A DNA stretch of 64,000 nt from Liolophura sinensis (GCF_032854445.1 NC_088301.1:47611116-47675115); one strand, 5' to 3'; shown: positions 1 to 13,444, counted from the stretch's first letter. Numbers and translations: made by a program. The notes: generated from the sequence alone by a model not told the origin.

Positions 1-2924
1 AGTTTGCGCTATGCATAAAATTTGGTAAATTCTTGTCAATACACAATATCAATGAATATCAAAATGTTCCATGCGTAGCAAAAAAATAATATAATAAAAT
101 GATTGAAATAATATGTTTTGTGATTTTGCCCATAGATGGAGCTTCAGTAATTTTAAATTTATTTCCTTTTACAGCTCAACAACCTCCAGATTTATTACAG
201 GAAGCAAGCATTTCAGAGTTTCATGTAAAGTTTCTTTGATTTTCGGAACAAAAATAATCAAGGATCTCAAAAAGTATATTGTGATGACAGATTTTCCTAA
301 AATAGGATTATCGTCTTCATACGCACAACAAGTTATTAAAATGTCCAAACGTAGAACAACATACTACTTCTGTTTCTAACTAACTAGAACCGATCGAGGT
401 CTGAAAGTTTAGAATCACACAATTTCTGGTGTGACCGGTTTCAGTAATGGCGCCTATGTAATATAGCTACATATCCAGGATCGCCCTTTAACTAATGTGT
501 GACCTTGACAATCTCGGCCACAGCCAACAAATATACCCTCAACAGCAAGTTGAACTACCTTCAAATGTAACATGTATTGATTCTGTAATTAAATTTTGTT
601 TCATAAAAGTAAACTGACCGTTGAAATGTACCTTGACGTTTTGCACTTAGATCGGCCCGGCCATTTTGTCATGGTAGAGTAAGGACCTTCCCGCTCGGCA
701 TGTTGTCTAACAAAGGAGCGTTGCCTGGACTTTGGCCATTCCGGCCTGCCACCCCGCAATAATTCCCTAACTCTCAGAAATCTAACAAGTTACCTTTTTC
801 GTTGGAACTCAGGAAACAACGACCATATAAGCCATTTACCGATTGGTGGTAGGCCTACTCCGTAGGTGTGTTAACCTGGCTTGGGATGCGTTAAGTGGCG
901 GTTACTGGACCAAGCTCACTGATAATCGCGTTGTTCAACTGGCCATTCGCCCTAAAGTTGATAATAAATTTGAAAATCAGATTTAATAAGTTTTAACAAA
1001 TAAAACTTGCATTTTTGAGACAAAATGTTTTGGGTACATATTTTAATGGAGGGCAGCCATCTTGGACATTGCCGACATTTTGGAGTGATCATTGGAGGGA
1101 ATAAAGTGAACTTAAAAAGCTCCTCGATTCCACCTCATATGTTTGATTTTAATCCTCTTACCTCAACTTCAATTACCCGCAATGTGATGCCCCAAACCTC
1201 TTCATTATGTAATAATATGGTGGAAACATGGGGAAAATTTCACTCCACAATGGCTGCATGTCTTCTCTATGTGCGCCTATAGATAGCTCTAACGGCTAAT
1301 AATGTACGGAAGCCGAGAAGGTTCTATCATCTTGAGCGAGCGCAGCAGTATTGGGTGCAGAGAAGGTAACGGGTTCATTCTATGAGACCGTGTCTCAACA
1401 AGTTGTAGGTATGAGGCATGAAGATGATTATCAGAATGTGGTTTAATTCGTTTCCTTTGTCATAGTTATACAAGACTGACATTTCAGATATGATAGTGTA
1501 TGGTGTCAGTATATCTACATGTGGTCATAAGCACGTTTAGTCTTTTACAGTCCACAATATTTCTCAGAACCAATTACATGGACATATTTTCTGAAAGCTT
1601 GAAAACTGCCAATGTGAATAATTCCGTCGATTTTTTTTGAAAAAAAAAACCCACAAAAAACAACAACACTTTTATACATTGCGCAATTTTAAATTGTTTA
1701 AGGACCTATAGTTCATGGTTTAATATCAAAATTATTTTTCTGGCTTATTTCATAGCGACAAATATGATTAAATTTAAAACATGACTAATTTTATATTCAT
1801 ATGTTGAAGACCAAAGCAAACAAAAATTTGACACTCCAATGATTTATTTATTTTAATCATGATTTTTGTAAAATTCATTGTAATATTTTGAATAGAAATA
1901 GTGTTAAGTGACTCTCATTAATAACACTACTGTGCTTTGAAAAAGAAAATAACGGCCTTTGTTGTTACTAAGGTGCTATTACATTATATATAAGTCCTTT
2001 AAAATTAAACTGTTGTTTCCGCATTTAACAGAGTGTTAGGATAAAATTCGAAAGGTGAATTAAAAGAAAAAGAACGGGTGAAGACAATTAGTACATAGAT
2101 GTATATGTGATAAATCTGCTAATATAACTTTGCACGGAGTACAAAGTTAGAAATACTTAAAATGTAATATGCAAATTAGGTTTAAAACAGTAGGACACGT
2201 TATCTGTTGATCTTTTCAAAAGCACAAGGCACTGTCAACACTTGAGAAAAACTATAATAAACTTAAACTTTATAATCAATACATTGAGAAACAGAGCTAA
2301 TTAACGAATGATTAATTATTGTATTTTTGAACAAAATATTTTAAAAATTAATCCTTGCAAAGAATATAGCTCTGGACTTCATGTATTGTTGTTGTGTATT
2401 AGATGATTGGAACACATCAAATAAGAGATGACGTGTTACATGTACACTGCCATTGTACATAATATCTGTATATGATAACAGAAGACTATTATCCGTCTTC
2501 TAATGATAAATAAAAAACACATAAGCAAATAAATAGAACGTTAGCCCTAAAACATGATTCCCTTTTATTTTCTTTGAAGTGTATTAACGTATTTATGTGG
2601 AATTTTTAGTAGAAGATGACACTGGTGTGAACTTGGTGATATGGAATTAGTGATAAAAGGCTTCCATACATGGCAGGTCCGGTAGTCCTGGGTGCCCATG
2701 TTTAGTGTGGATAAATTCTTCAATGGGAAAATTCAACAGACAATCCGAAAATCGGTGCGGGAACTAAATGTTTACAATGTGTAACTTTTTACTTTTGCAG
2801 TTAATGTATAATTGACGAAATAAGTAAATAATAAGCTGTATTTGACAAACGAGGAAACTGCATGAAAGATGGATTTCTATCACTGTGGGGAGTGTGAAAC
2901 CATAACCGGTCACATGATCACAGC
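1..2924. other. Upstream intergenic DNA, nothing recognised
   Basis: No exon, RNA gene or repeat was recognised. Short open frames occur (for example near 113-379 and 1025-1282) but have no recognisable motif, codon-use signal or splice context. The PEX26 promoter must lie at the right end; a CACATG E-box lies within 15 bases of the PEX26 start codon. Confidence 0.4.
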
Positions 2925-5900
2925 ATGGCCGCTGTGCTAGCGGGAGAGCACTCCCGAAAAATTTGGGTTTCGCAAAATTCCTCCAGCATGCTGGATAAAA
3001 ATTGTGTAGAAAATGATATTACCGCGTGCATAGACCGAGCTACTGACTTTTTGTTGTTGAAAGATTTTGAAAAATGCGCTTTCGAGTGTATAAAGGGACT
3101 TATAATCGCAAAGCAGCAAGCAGACGAAGAAAGGTGCGATTCTTTCAAACGTTGCACTGCATGCCTGCGGGCTGCATTTTGTGTATATCATGCCGGTAAC
3201 TAAATAATAGGCTACATGCTGTAAAAATACGAATGTCAGTTTTGATTTGTTACAATTTATAAGAATTGATAACATTTGTGAACATGCATCAGTCAATTTC
3301 ATGTGATGAAAATGACAAGCTTGTTAATGAGACAGTTAAAGAGTGATGAAGTGAGTCCACTTCACCCAGTATTAACTTGTTTTTTGTTGTTTTTTTTTTT
3401 AACTTTAAATGAGCATTTTACATCTGATAGATACGTTTTAATTGTTTTATTGAGAGAAACATACAATTACTGGTCGAAAAACATGAGTCACGGTCATTAA
3501 AAGATGTAGAGGAATAGAAAGGTAACATACATGGAGAAATAACCTTTAACCCCATTTTTTCCCCTACACAGTGTTAATAGAGCCTCGGAGATGTTGTGTG
3601 TTTTGTGGATTCAGGCATATGCTGAATTGGATCGTTGGCGGGAAGTGTTACCTTTTATAACACAGGAATACCAAGGAATAGAAGGATGTCCAGTTAAAGT
3701 TGTTCAGCTTCTGTAAGAACTTAACATGTTACTACAATTAGCCATTTTTCTACTGTAACATTATCCAAAAAGTATCAGATGGTCAAAGACTTGAAAAGCC
3801 GATATATAAATCATTGCGTTGATATACCATTGAAGCACATAAGTTTATTAAGAGGCATTGTTTAAGCATGAAATACTGATGGATACATAGTGAATTGTAA
3901 ATGTTAATTGTATGTTTGGCAATGTGTAACTCATAATTTAAGTTACCTTAAGGATTTTCTGTCACCATGAAAATCAGAAAAATTACATTCTTAGCCAGTT
4001 TATGTGATTTAGTGGACTAGAAAGGGATCTCCTAGTGAGCAGAAAGTGAGCAAATAAGGTTTAGGTGTAAGCATAGACATTGAACATTTGGAATCAATGA
4101 CCTAGAATACTATTCTATCATTGTAGGCCTATATTGCATTTATATGTAAGTGTTGAAATTTATTTATAGCCTATGTGAAGATGTAAACAATAAACTGGTG
4201 TGTATTATTCTTCAAACATTTCAGAGTACTTCTCCATGCTAAAGTTGAGGAATTTGCACAGTGCCATGCAATAGCAAGCATATGGCTGAAGACTGACCAA
4301 AGTGTCAAAGATGTTGAAGGTTATGCGGTCCTGGCTGAAACCTATTTGACTCATGTCCTTGCAAGACAGAAGAAGTGGCAAGAGATGGGTGCATTTCTGA
4401 AGAGTTGTACTTCATTGTCTTCAGAAGAAATGACAAGACTTACACAATTGTCAGAACTTTTAAAAATCACTGAAGAAGACACTTCTAGTAGGAAAGAAAG
4501 GGAGATCAAGGATTTAGTACAGAGGCTCAAGAAACGATCCCAAACACAACAGTGTAACACACACTCAAGAAAGAATGCCATCTCTGAGGTTGGGACAGAA
4601 TCCGATTGCAGCAGAGGTAACCAGTTAAAACATTTTTGCGTTGGGGGAAAAGGTGCATCATTTTCCTTCCTTTTTTGTGTGTGTTTTTGTTTATTTATTT
4701 TTTCATAAATATGGATTACCAGTATATAGTTTTTATGCTTTGTAAGCTGTAGCTTTGTGGAATGGTCATGATTAACCAAGCATATAAATTTACACACCAG
4801 AACTCTGATCTGTTTCATTCTACAATTTGTTCTGATTGTGCTGACTTGTGCACAGCACCCTGACACATAACTGCAAGGCTTGATTTAAGGATACTAGACC
4901 CCATCTGAAAGTTGGTCATTAGTTTTTTTATTTTACAATTTCCCCTCCTTTAAAGATGAAAACTGAGTTCAAATTGTAGATTCTTAAGTTTGGCCAAGGT
5001 GTGAACCAAGGCAGCAATGTTTTCTTAGTTCTCACTGATTAAGAGGATTAAATCACCGAGGGAATTACCAGGTGTGAAAAGATATGCCTCTGGTAAATAT
5101 TTATGATCTCCTCCTACCATTTGTTTATGAACTGTGCACCACTGCATGGGCAGGCCTGTGCCAGTGAAGGTTGTGTGGATCTATTTGCATGTTAACAAAA
5201 TCAGCAGCCTTCTAAGAGGTTTTACTCTGATGTGTAAAGATTAAAAATTAACTGTTGCATTCGTGGAGCAATATGCTTTTTAAATTATTTCATAACTAGT
5301 TTGATCAAGTCACATTTTGTTTGGAGATGGCACAATTCTTGATGAAAATTAATTTGCAAATAATTAAAGACTATTTTGTCACATTTGAGACTCCTCCAGA
5401 CATTTTTCTCATTTTACTTTAATTTCTTGATTATTTGTCAAACAGAATGCTGTGATAAACATGGCTTCAGATTAACAAGTTACAGAAAAAGTTTGAGTTT
5501 CAAGCAGTTTTATCCACATTACAGAAATTATTATTTTTGTTCTGTTTTGAAGTTTTCCAGACTTTTTTTCATAAACAGTAGGTTACTCTTAATTGGAGAT
5601 GGCTTTACCGAGAAAGGTAACAGACTGAGTTCGAGTTTTGAACCGTTTATTTCTTTCTTCAAAATTATGGCTGTTTTGTTCTCATGTAAGTGGGCTTTGA
5701 CATAGCTATTATTTTGAGAACTCCAACCTGTATTTTTCACTGTCATCATTTTCTCTGTTTCAGGAAACCACAGGCGCATTGTGACATTTGTCCATGGGTT
5801 AGGCCTTTACGTTAGCCGTGGACTTAGATACATCAACCTTAAAGTGATCTACAAACTTATCTTTGTGGGAATGTTTGTGTACCTGATCACAATACAAGCC

Positions 5901-8442
5901 AATGTGGGTAAGTACATGTACATAATGTGTTAGTATGATCTGTTGATAGGTTATTTGAAAGAATGGCTTATTCTTGGGAATCAGATTGTCAGCCAATCAA
6001 TCTGTCAATCGTTCATCACCTACAGGACTATCAGTCCCCAGTCAGGCCGTATCTAATATTTTGAAATTTGCAGCTCTTTCACTCAGCACGAGGGAATATT
6101 TATTTATTTATATGATATGTGGTGTAATGTTATGGTCAAGAATTTTCCACTTATACAGTGGCTGTCAATTTTGTGGGTGGAGGAAACCAGATTGCTAATG
6201 GTAAACTATCGACCATTGGCAAGTAACAGGCAAAGTTTCCCCACACGTGCTGTAATATGTACCCATTGCTAGTGAAGATATGTGGTCTTCCACAAACACT
6301 GTATGAACGTTGTGGACCCCTTTTTGTCAGCAAGGTCCCACAAGCAGTGAGGGTGTAGGAATCTTCAAATTCCCTGTGCAAGGTGGGCTTTGAATGGGTC
6401 CATTAAAGGTAACCACCAGATGACGACCCACTCCCTGTAAGGGTCAGTACACTTTGACTGGGTGAAGCTGCATCCTTGAATAGCTGCAATTTCAGCAGCT
6501 GTCCCCCCAGGCTCTGTCTGGTTTCCTCCCTCTATAATGCTGACTGCTGTCATAAAAGTGAAATACTCTTGAGTATGGCTTAAAACTCCAATCAGATAAA
6601 TAGATCAACAGCTGTCAAATGAACCTACTTGAAACATAAAGTAAATGATTTTACACTGAAAAGGCCTGCCTCATTCTACCTCAGTAGAATCTGAATCATT
6701 GGGTGACAAGTCAGCAATGCCACTTTGGCTTCAACAAAATTTTAGTTATAGATATCATACAAATGCAATATTCTTGTATCCTTGAAATCAAAAATGAGAA
6801 CAAATACTAAGTCTTATGCCAACACAAATCTGTTACAGTACAAGTTTGTTTTGCTGAAAACTGTTCTTCCCATTTAAATTTTGATTGAAAACAATTGAAG
6901 ACTGACTGAATTCTCTTTGCAGAATGGGCTGCAGAATCCGAAGAACCCCCATGTTCTTCTGTACATGATCTTGTGCTCATTTGTCACCTTGCTCTCATCT
7001 TCCACACATTGCAGATTTGTTTCAAAAGCAGGTTTGCATGTGGTGCACAGGGAGACCACCAAAAGATACACCAAGAATTTTGCATGGCGGCAGTGTTGAC
7101 ACGGATATTCTGCATCAGGAAGGAGAGAAATGAGGAGTGACCTGAATTTGTACTTCATTGCCTTCCATTGTTGGACTGGTCTTAACCATGGTGATACTCT
7201 TTTTGCCGGCATAGATGAGATGCTGCATGAACTGTAAAAATTTCTCCAGAACCTTGATCTGCCTCAAGGTCAAGGTTGTCTCTGCGCCATGAGAACTGCT
7301 GTTAGGCAACAGGGACTCATTTCCTCACCACCCGCTTCTTTGACATGTAGGCATCAGTATCAAGGGGCATTGATAACAGGGCCATTGTTGTCTGACTTAC
7401 ACAGAACAGCATAGGCTGTTGGCTTCTACAGCAATGAACGGAGAACAGCCTTTACCAGTCTACTGTTAACACTGTCTTCTTCACCTAAAATGTGCTGTGC
7501 TAGTCGAGCAACAGTAACCCTGTTGTTAGTTGATACCCCTGATACCCCAGAGGCCTGTGTGTTGTGTGCTACCTCTCCCTGAAACATGTCCCATGGCTGG
7601 AAAGGTGGTGGTGGGTTGTCAGTGTTGTCCTGTTTGTCACATGTGACCTGCTTTCCAACACATATACCAGCTGAAGTTAACGTTAAGATGAGAGTTAGGA
7701 GAAGGATGAGTAGTGAAATACTGTACAGAGGAACTAGGAGGATAGCATTTACTATTAAAGGCAAACTATTCTAATTTGGACCCATCATATCCATCCATAT
7801 TGTCATAATGATTCATATGTCATAATATCATAACAACGCGAAAAAGTGTTTCGTTTGTGCTGTGGTATCAATTTTTGATTACAATAGACGGTCAGATTAC
7901 ACCATTTTTGGGGTACGAAAGTAAACACCAATCTTTTTCAGGGTAAAATCATTTATTTAGAGGTACGGATTCCTTTGAAAACTGATGTTTAAGTTGCAGC
8001 TGTTGAAATGAGCTGACTTCCAGGCATTCATCAGTGACAGTGACAAGAGGTCTTTATGGAGGCATTTTGCCTTAAGTGTAAAAGTTAACTTGGATGTTGA
8101 TAAATGATGTATTGTCAAACTAATGCCAGATTCAGAATTTGATTTCCCGGAAAAAAATGTATTTATATCTTATGTATCTTAAGAGAGCTGTTTCAAAACT
8201 TTCAACTGACATGTCTCAGGTAATATATACAAGTTTTATATAAAGGACTGTTGCGGAGATTCTAATTCTAAGACATAAAAAAAACAAAACTAACAGTGAA
8301 ATGTTGTGCACTTCATGGCTAATTTCCCTCCTTTTATTTGACTGCAGGTGATCTGATCTCTAATACTACCAGAATAGGCCAGGTAGGAGAGGCATTGAAG
8401 AAAGTACTGGTTTCTCTTCTGTGGCCTAGACATCAGCATTAG
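2925..8442 (+). CDS. PEX26: PEX26, peroxisome assembly protein 26 (five coding exons)
   Basis: Tail-anchored peroxisomal membrane protein that recruits the PEX1-PEX6 AAA ATPase used to recycle the import receptor PEX5. Exons read from splice sites and phases: 2925-3133, 3572-3712, 4225-4616, 5764-5907, 8348-8442, giving 326 residues against 305 in human. The alignable core includes IQAYAELDRWREVLPF (human IQALAEMDRWQEVLSW), followed by a helical region matching the human order, with YAVLAETYLTHVLARQKKWQ for the human AEFHVQRVLLPLGCL segment. Exon 4 gives a membrane segment at about residues 275-291 (VIYKLIFVGMFVYLITI), and exon 5 a short basic lumenal tail ending WPRHQH. The exon 1 donor (AAAG before GTGCGA) is weak but is the one that keeps phase; reading through it would stop after 92 residues. 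Intron 4 holds SINE-like repeats and a minus-strand coding relic. Identification is from the remembered human sequence. Confidence 0.88.
6106..6603 (+). repeat. Composite of two dispersed repeats in PEX26 intron 4
   Basis: The first part (about 6106-6400) is a diverged repeat with the landmarks CACTTATACAGTGGC, GGAGGAAACCAGA and GGCAAGTAACAGGCAAA. It shares these and its later part with the copy at 11228-11465. The last part (about 6500-6603) is the 3' tail of the tRNA-headed SINE: GGCTCTGTCTGGTTTCC, then GTGAAATACTCTTGAGTA, ending AATCAGATAAATA. The order suggests one element landed in or beside the other. Confidence 0.6.
6874..7764 (-). pseudogene. Unidentified decayed coding-like relic in PEX26 intron 4
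   Basis: The minus strand shows three successive open stretches in different frames: 7764-7426 (112 codons), 7309-7115 (64) and 7212-6874 (112). They look protein-like: the first starts with a strong hydrophobic segment followed by a Pro-rich linker, and the last has a Cys/His-rich patch (CQHCRHAKF, then TCKPAFE). I do not recognise the family. The lack of intron-like gaps would suit a processed copy of a host mRNA, but no poly(A) tail or target-site duplication was found. It may also be chance openness. Confidence 0.3.
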
Positions 8443-9530
8443 CACACATGTGTGGACACGGGTGTAATGTATATCATCTTATGACTGTACAGGTATACAT
8501 TACCTGATATTGTTACGATCACTGTGAGTTGATGTCTAACTCATGCTGGCTTTCTTCTCGGTTGTACTCAAGAAAGTCAGCGCGGTTTCCTCCCAATATG
8601 ATGCTGTCGTATGAGTTAAATATTGTTGAGTACAGCACAAAACACCAATCAAGTTATTAAGTAAATACCTGATCACCAAGGAATAACTGGCAGTTAGATA
8701 ATTTACAAGGTGACTTTGCAACAAGGTATATATGGATGTCAACTTATGGTCTTAGACTGAGAGTTTGAGGCCTTTAAAGGTGGCGAAAACATAAAAAGCA
8801 TGTACGAGCGTAAACTACATAAGAGTGTGAAATTACTTGTAAATTTGATGGGTTCTTTGGTCTTTAAAGAGAAAGCAACAGTTGAAAACTCATTTTTGCT
8901 CATGTTTATACACATGTAGTTATTTTCTTGTATAGAAGGTCTGTGTTATGGTTGACTCTTGTTTTATAATGATGTTACATGTATGTAGGCCTACAATGCA
9001 GTATCAGAGGTTAAAAAGTAGTTGTTTTACAATTAATCCATATATGCCTCAATCTGATGTTTCTGCAGAATGTAAATGTAGTTCACGTTCTCTGTTAAAC
9101 GAAGGATAAGTAAACACAGAATCATGCATCAGTGGAAAGAACTGAAAGAAATGCTATCGTTTTTTCATTGAGGTGATATCTGTTAATCAATGAATCAATA
9201 ATTGTTTGTTAATGTAGATATGCTAAGATTCCAGATTTAATGTTTAGATATACAAGAGGTCACTCACTTCTTGTTAGAAATGAATATGAAATTTTGAAAT
9301 TAGAATGTTACACCAGCACAGTAATGTCCCTTGTTTTTCTGATTGACTGTCATATATACAGACGAAGAAAGCATCCAGTAACTTGTAAATTACTTCTTTT
9401 GTTCTGAATCTCATGGATTGCGTTATGAAAAAAATTTATTAAAGATTCTCTCTGAATAGGTGCTGTAGTTTACAGTAATAGAAGATATAGACAAGCAAGC
9501 AAGCTATTGGACAAAGTGAGGATGTTATTT
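8443..9530. other. PEX26 3' flank with SINE fragment, otherwise nothing recognised
   Basis: Downstream of the PEX26 stop. No certain polyadenylation site could be chosen. A worn SINE fragment lies at about 8536-8670. Confidence 0.4.
8536..8670 (+). repeat. SINE fragment (3' part of tRNA-headed family)
   Basis: Contains CTCATGCTGGCTTTCTTCTC, GCGGTTTCCTCCCA, TGATGCTGTCGTATGAGT and the tail GAGTACAGCACAAAACACC, in the family order but with internal losses and no tRNA head. Diverged, so probably old. Confidence 0.65.
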
Positions 9531-9541
9531 ATCTTTGTAAA

Positions 9542-9792
9542 GGGAACCTCCGTGGCTGAGGTAGTTGCAAGCCAGCGCAGCACAACAACCCAGGAGGTTG
9601 TTACAAATATGTTTGCTGTGAGTTCCTCTCCTGCAGTACGTGGCAACGTCTGTCATCAACTTGCAGATGGTTGTGGGTATCCCCCAGGCTCTGCATGGTT
9701 TCCTCCCACCATAATGCTGGCCACCATCATATAAGTGAAACATTCAAGAGCACGGCATGAAACACCAATAAAATAAAGAACTAAATAAATAA
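9542..9792 (+). repeat. Near full-length tRNA-headed SINE with target-site duplication
   Basis: Starts ACCTCCGTGGCTGAGG (tRNA-like head with A-box-like sequence), continues through the conserved centre (GTGGGTATCCCCCAGGCTCT, TGGTTTCCTCCCACCATAAT) and ends with AACACCAATAAAATAAAG and TAAA repeats. ATCTTTGTAAA (9531-9541) and ATCTTTATAAA (9793-9803) flank it: an 11-bp duplication with one mismatch, the mark of target-primed integration. It resembles the mollusc/brachiopod members of the MetaSINE group with an MESC-type centre; that naming is from memory. Confidence 0.85.
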
Positions 9793-9803
9793 ATCTTTAT
9801 AAA

Positions 9804-10693
9804 ATGAGATCACTCAGTTGCTGTAATATTTCAAGTTATATTGTGCATAATGTGCACACCTCTAAAAATCAGGTACATTGGACCATAGCTAAAGACCTGG
9901 ATTAACACGGCAGTATTCGTGAATACACAAAACTACCAACTTGTTCTCATTATTCAATAATTGCTACCCAGTCCTATCCAAGACTATAATTCAGAAGATT
10001 AATCTAATCCCGTTTAACTACTTTGTATACTCCATAGAACACCCCATGATAACACGAAGACATCACAAGGTATCCCAAAACTTGTGTATTGATACTATGC
10101 TGCTGTATGGTGAAACTGTCAGATGTTGAAAGCAATATTCACTCAAGTGTGAGACGGAATAAGAAGCAATAATGCCAATGCAGTGGAACAATGGCGCGTG
10201 ATTAAGATTGGTGAGGTAATTATCTCTGTCCAGTAAGCAAAGGTCAAGATGACTTTTTTCTTTCAGACAGCCCACCTGGAATATACATGCACTGCACATT
10301 AGTTCTCCTCGATCAAACATCACATTTGGGGTGGCGAAGGAGCTGAAGTTGAAGTTCCCCCACCAGTCCAGTTGGCCAGGGATGAAGGGCCTCCAGAGCC
10401 ACCGATGTGCTGAGCCCAGTTTCATAAAGCGGCATTTCTTTATCGCACTTGTCATATACATGTATGTGTTTGTGAAACTGATCCCTGGCCGTTCAGGAAG
10501 GCAGACAAGTTTTGGATGATTTTTAGGTGGTTAAACTTTTGATGTAAAATATAATTTATATGTAATTGACTGAGTGTCATTGTAACGCCCATTAGTTTTT
10601 AGCCATAAGAAGTATTTCTTCTTTCCAAAGGAAAGTCATTAAATGTTTGTAAGGGGAAACAGAATCTCTCTATCATATCTGTACACTTATTTT

Positions 10694-10731
<38 letters not shown>

Positions 10732-11227
10732 AAGGTACAGGGGCCGCCTAAGCTCTATATTCAAATATTCTCCGGATATTCAAATATCCGGAGACACATT
10801 TTATAGGCGATTTCAGGTGACCAAATGTAGGCCTATATGATGCGAAGGTACAAGAAAATGTGTGTTGTGATGTGTAACTGTAGGCCTAAATACTGTTCTA
10901 AGTCATCAATACATTTAACAATTACATTAGAAGGACAGCAACACCTGCTGAGGAATGCCTTCGTGAAGAAAAATATCTGGCCCATCTGACCAAAACTTTC
11001 AAGGACTCAGTGTACCAGAAGGGTACTGCACAACAAATTTCAGAAACAAATGTATCGACATATGAACCGACTGGTACTTTCATTCTGACCTTTCCAGGTG
11101 TGTGGCAATTTCTTTACTGTTAAAAAGGACATCATCAAGCTTCTCTATTAATCACGCAGCCATCATATATGTAGGATCCAATGGGGGTGGGCTGATAATA
11201 TTGTCAGGATCCGATCAACAACATGGT
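9804..11227. other. Intergenic DNA with TA microsatellite and hairpin
   Basis: No gene recognised. About 10691-10728 is a (TA)n tract. A perfect 11-bp inverted repeat (TCTCCGGATAT and its complement, 4-base loop) lies at 10769-10794. A pyrimidine-rich AG near 10266 is followed by an open stretch to about 10518, but no protein family is visible and it is not called as an exon. Confidence 0.4.
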
Positions 11228-11465
11228 GGACTGTTTGTTTATAACACAGTTCTCCAGCGTGTTTTTTTACTTTTGCAATGTTGGTCAGTTTGTTTGTGGA
11301 GAAAACCAGAGTACCTGGCATAGAAAACCAACCTGTGGCAAGTTACTGATAAACTATCCTACATCTGATGTGGAGATATTTTGGTGAAGGAAAGTGGTCT
11401 TCAACAAACGTTAGACTGCACAATCTTTACAAATTCCCTAACCAAAGTTAGATTTGAACTTCCTT
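11228..11465 (+). repeat. Second copy of a dispersed repeat shared with 6106-6400
   Basis: Carries GGAGAAAACCAGAGTACCTGG, GGCAAGTTACTGATAAACT, then AGTGGTCTTCAACAAACG and ACAAATTCCCTAACC, matching the order of landmarks in the 6.1-6.4 kb copy. Both copies run in the same direction. A short further fragment (GGAGGAAACCAGAGTGC) is at about 54077. No coding capacity; SINE- or MITE-like. Confidence 0.55.
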
Positions 11466-13444
11466 TAAGAAACACCCTATTAACATATGACAAGATTGAA
11501 GAGCTACAGCTGTTAACAGAGGTCATTCCTATTAATAAAAAACAAATCAAGATACTGGAAAATTATATTTAAATAGTTCTTTTTTATTCCACAAACTCCC
11601 ACCAACTAACAAGCAAGGTATCCTTAAATTTAAGAACGATTTTTTTTTTGTCATAAGCTGTACAAGTTGTACTAGAAAAACAACAAAAAAAACAATGCAT
11701 ACTTCTTTATAAACAATAATCCATGAAACAAAATTTGGTGCTGAACTCCGAGATAAAAACTAGAGATGTATACATAGACTTGTGCCGTAAAGTGCCCCAA
11801 AACACAGTAAATACTGATTTAGTTGAGGCTTGTTTCTGGTGAAAATCTGCCCCTGCCTCATTCCAGCCAAGGTAGAAAAATAAGATTTGAGGAGTTCATC
11901 CAATCAAGGACTTCTGGTTCTATTCATTGTTCAAAATACAACTGTTGTTCAACTCTATATACATTCCTGTCTCCAGGCTTTGGCCTTTGGATCACACATT
12001 TCGCGTTCCATGGGTTCACTTCACTGGTCAACAAGCCAAGAACTCTGATACATGTAGTCTCACATCAAAAGTAAACAAAATTATTCCAGCTGGTGCATTT
12101 ACATGTACATTTGCTCAAAATGCTTGTAAATTTGGATTTACTCTAGCAGTAACAATAGATTCAATTCCGACTAGACTTTTGCTTTCGTTTTGTTTTTTAA
12201 AGTGAACTCCATATCCAGCAGAAAATGGCAACAGACTGACGTGGCACATACCGGTTGAACGAACAGGCCTCTGTGGGTAATTTCTGGTATACAAATATCC
12301 CTTAATCAGTAAACAGCACTAATGTGGAATTACATATCGACTTAATGTTAGAATGTCAGAATTTTATTAAAATACCTGACCAAAAACTACAGTAAAGGCA
12401 GTATTAATAGTCCATGTTGATGCTAAACCAAGCCTGTGTTCTTAGTTTGTGAGAACTGAGCAACATTACACCAACATTCAGTTATGGAATGTTTGGCTGA
12501 TACGTATTAATATACTGGTGATAAATCTCCTCACGACTCTATTCTGCCCAGATCACAGACACCTTACTGCTTTATTCCCCATGACCAATTCAATACAAGA
12601 TTTCTTGGTATTATCACGGATCGCAATCGGACACATGATAAAACCCAGGACTCATTATCATTCCAACATGGACAGTTATTAAGACAAGAATGAATTTAGA
12701 ATTTATATTCGTAAATTAATGACTCTCCATACACATATGGCTATGTTAATAAATAAACACTACACAACTCTAGTGGGTTTAAATCTCTGTGTTGACCAAG
12801 AACAACTGTACACACAGAAACCGGGCGTACTGTAAAATTACAGGTGATATATAAATTTTGTTAAGGATTTATTAGCAGTTTCTCTGCAACTACTAGTTCA
12901 ACAATCAAGTCCTTCAAAAGGTTTAATAAATCTTTTTCATCATTACTGATGATGTATGTTGCCTGTGTTCTTGGTCAACTCTTTTAGGTCATCCCAAAAT
13001 TTACAAAAATAAGTCAGACAGCACAATCTCAACAACCCTTCGGATGACTGTCTTTCAGTCCGCATACATGTAGCAAGGATTACACGAGGTAGCATTTCTG
13101 TACATAAACTACACAGCTGGACACTTCCTCACCTCAACTGAAGCTTCACTGACCATAATAGTAAAAACATTAAAATTCAATCTAACCTCCCAGCATGGGG
13201 ATACATCAAAACAAAGAGGAAGGCACCTACGTTAAGATTAAACTTTGTGGTAACAATGGGGTGAAGGGCGGGCTCACTCGACAGTAGTATATTACATTTT
13301 ACACAGCAGCTTCAAGACAGCTTTGGGCCACAGGCCAGGTGGCAACGCATTTGGCCAAATCACCACCCACATCAGAAAAGCTGCCTGATGGACCTGTCTG
13401 TGTTCTCCAGGCATTCAAGCCATGATCCTCCACAATCCCATCTC
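11466..13444. other. 3' flank and probable 3' UTR of CNBP
   Basis: Lies downstream of the minus-strand CNBP stop codon. A minus-strand AATAAA (12868-12873) about 570 bases past the stop is a reasonable polyadenylation signal; others exist further on, so the UTR end is not settled. No further gene recognised. Confidence 0.35.

Noticed and set aside
3303-3500. Open frame after PEX26 exon 1 on the plus strand
   Set aside because: Lies in intron 1; the next true exon (3572) has a clear acceptor and PEX26 similarity.
10266-10519. Plus-strand stretch after a good pyrimidine tract and AG, with a frame ending near 10518
   Set aside because: Neither strand gives a recognisable domain, and no matching donor or neighbouring exon was found.
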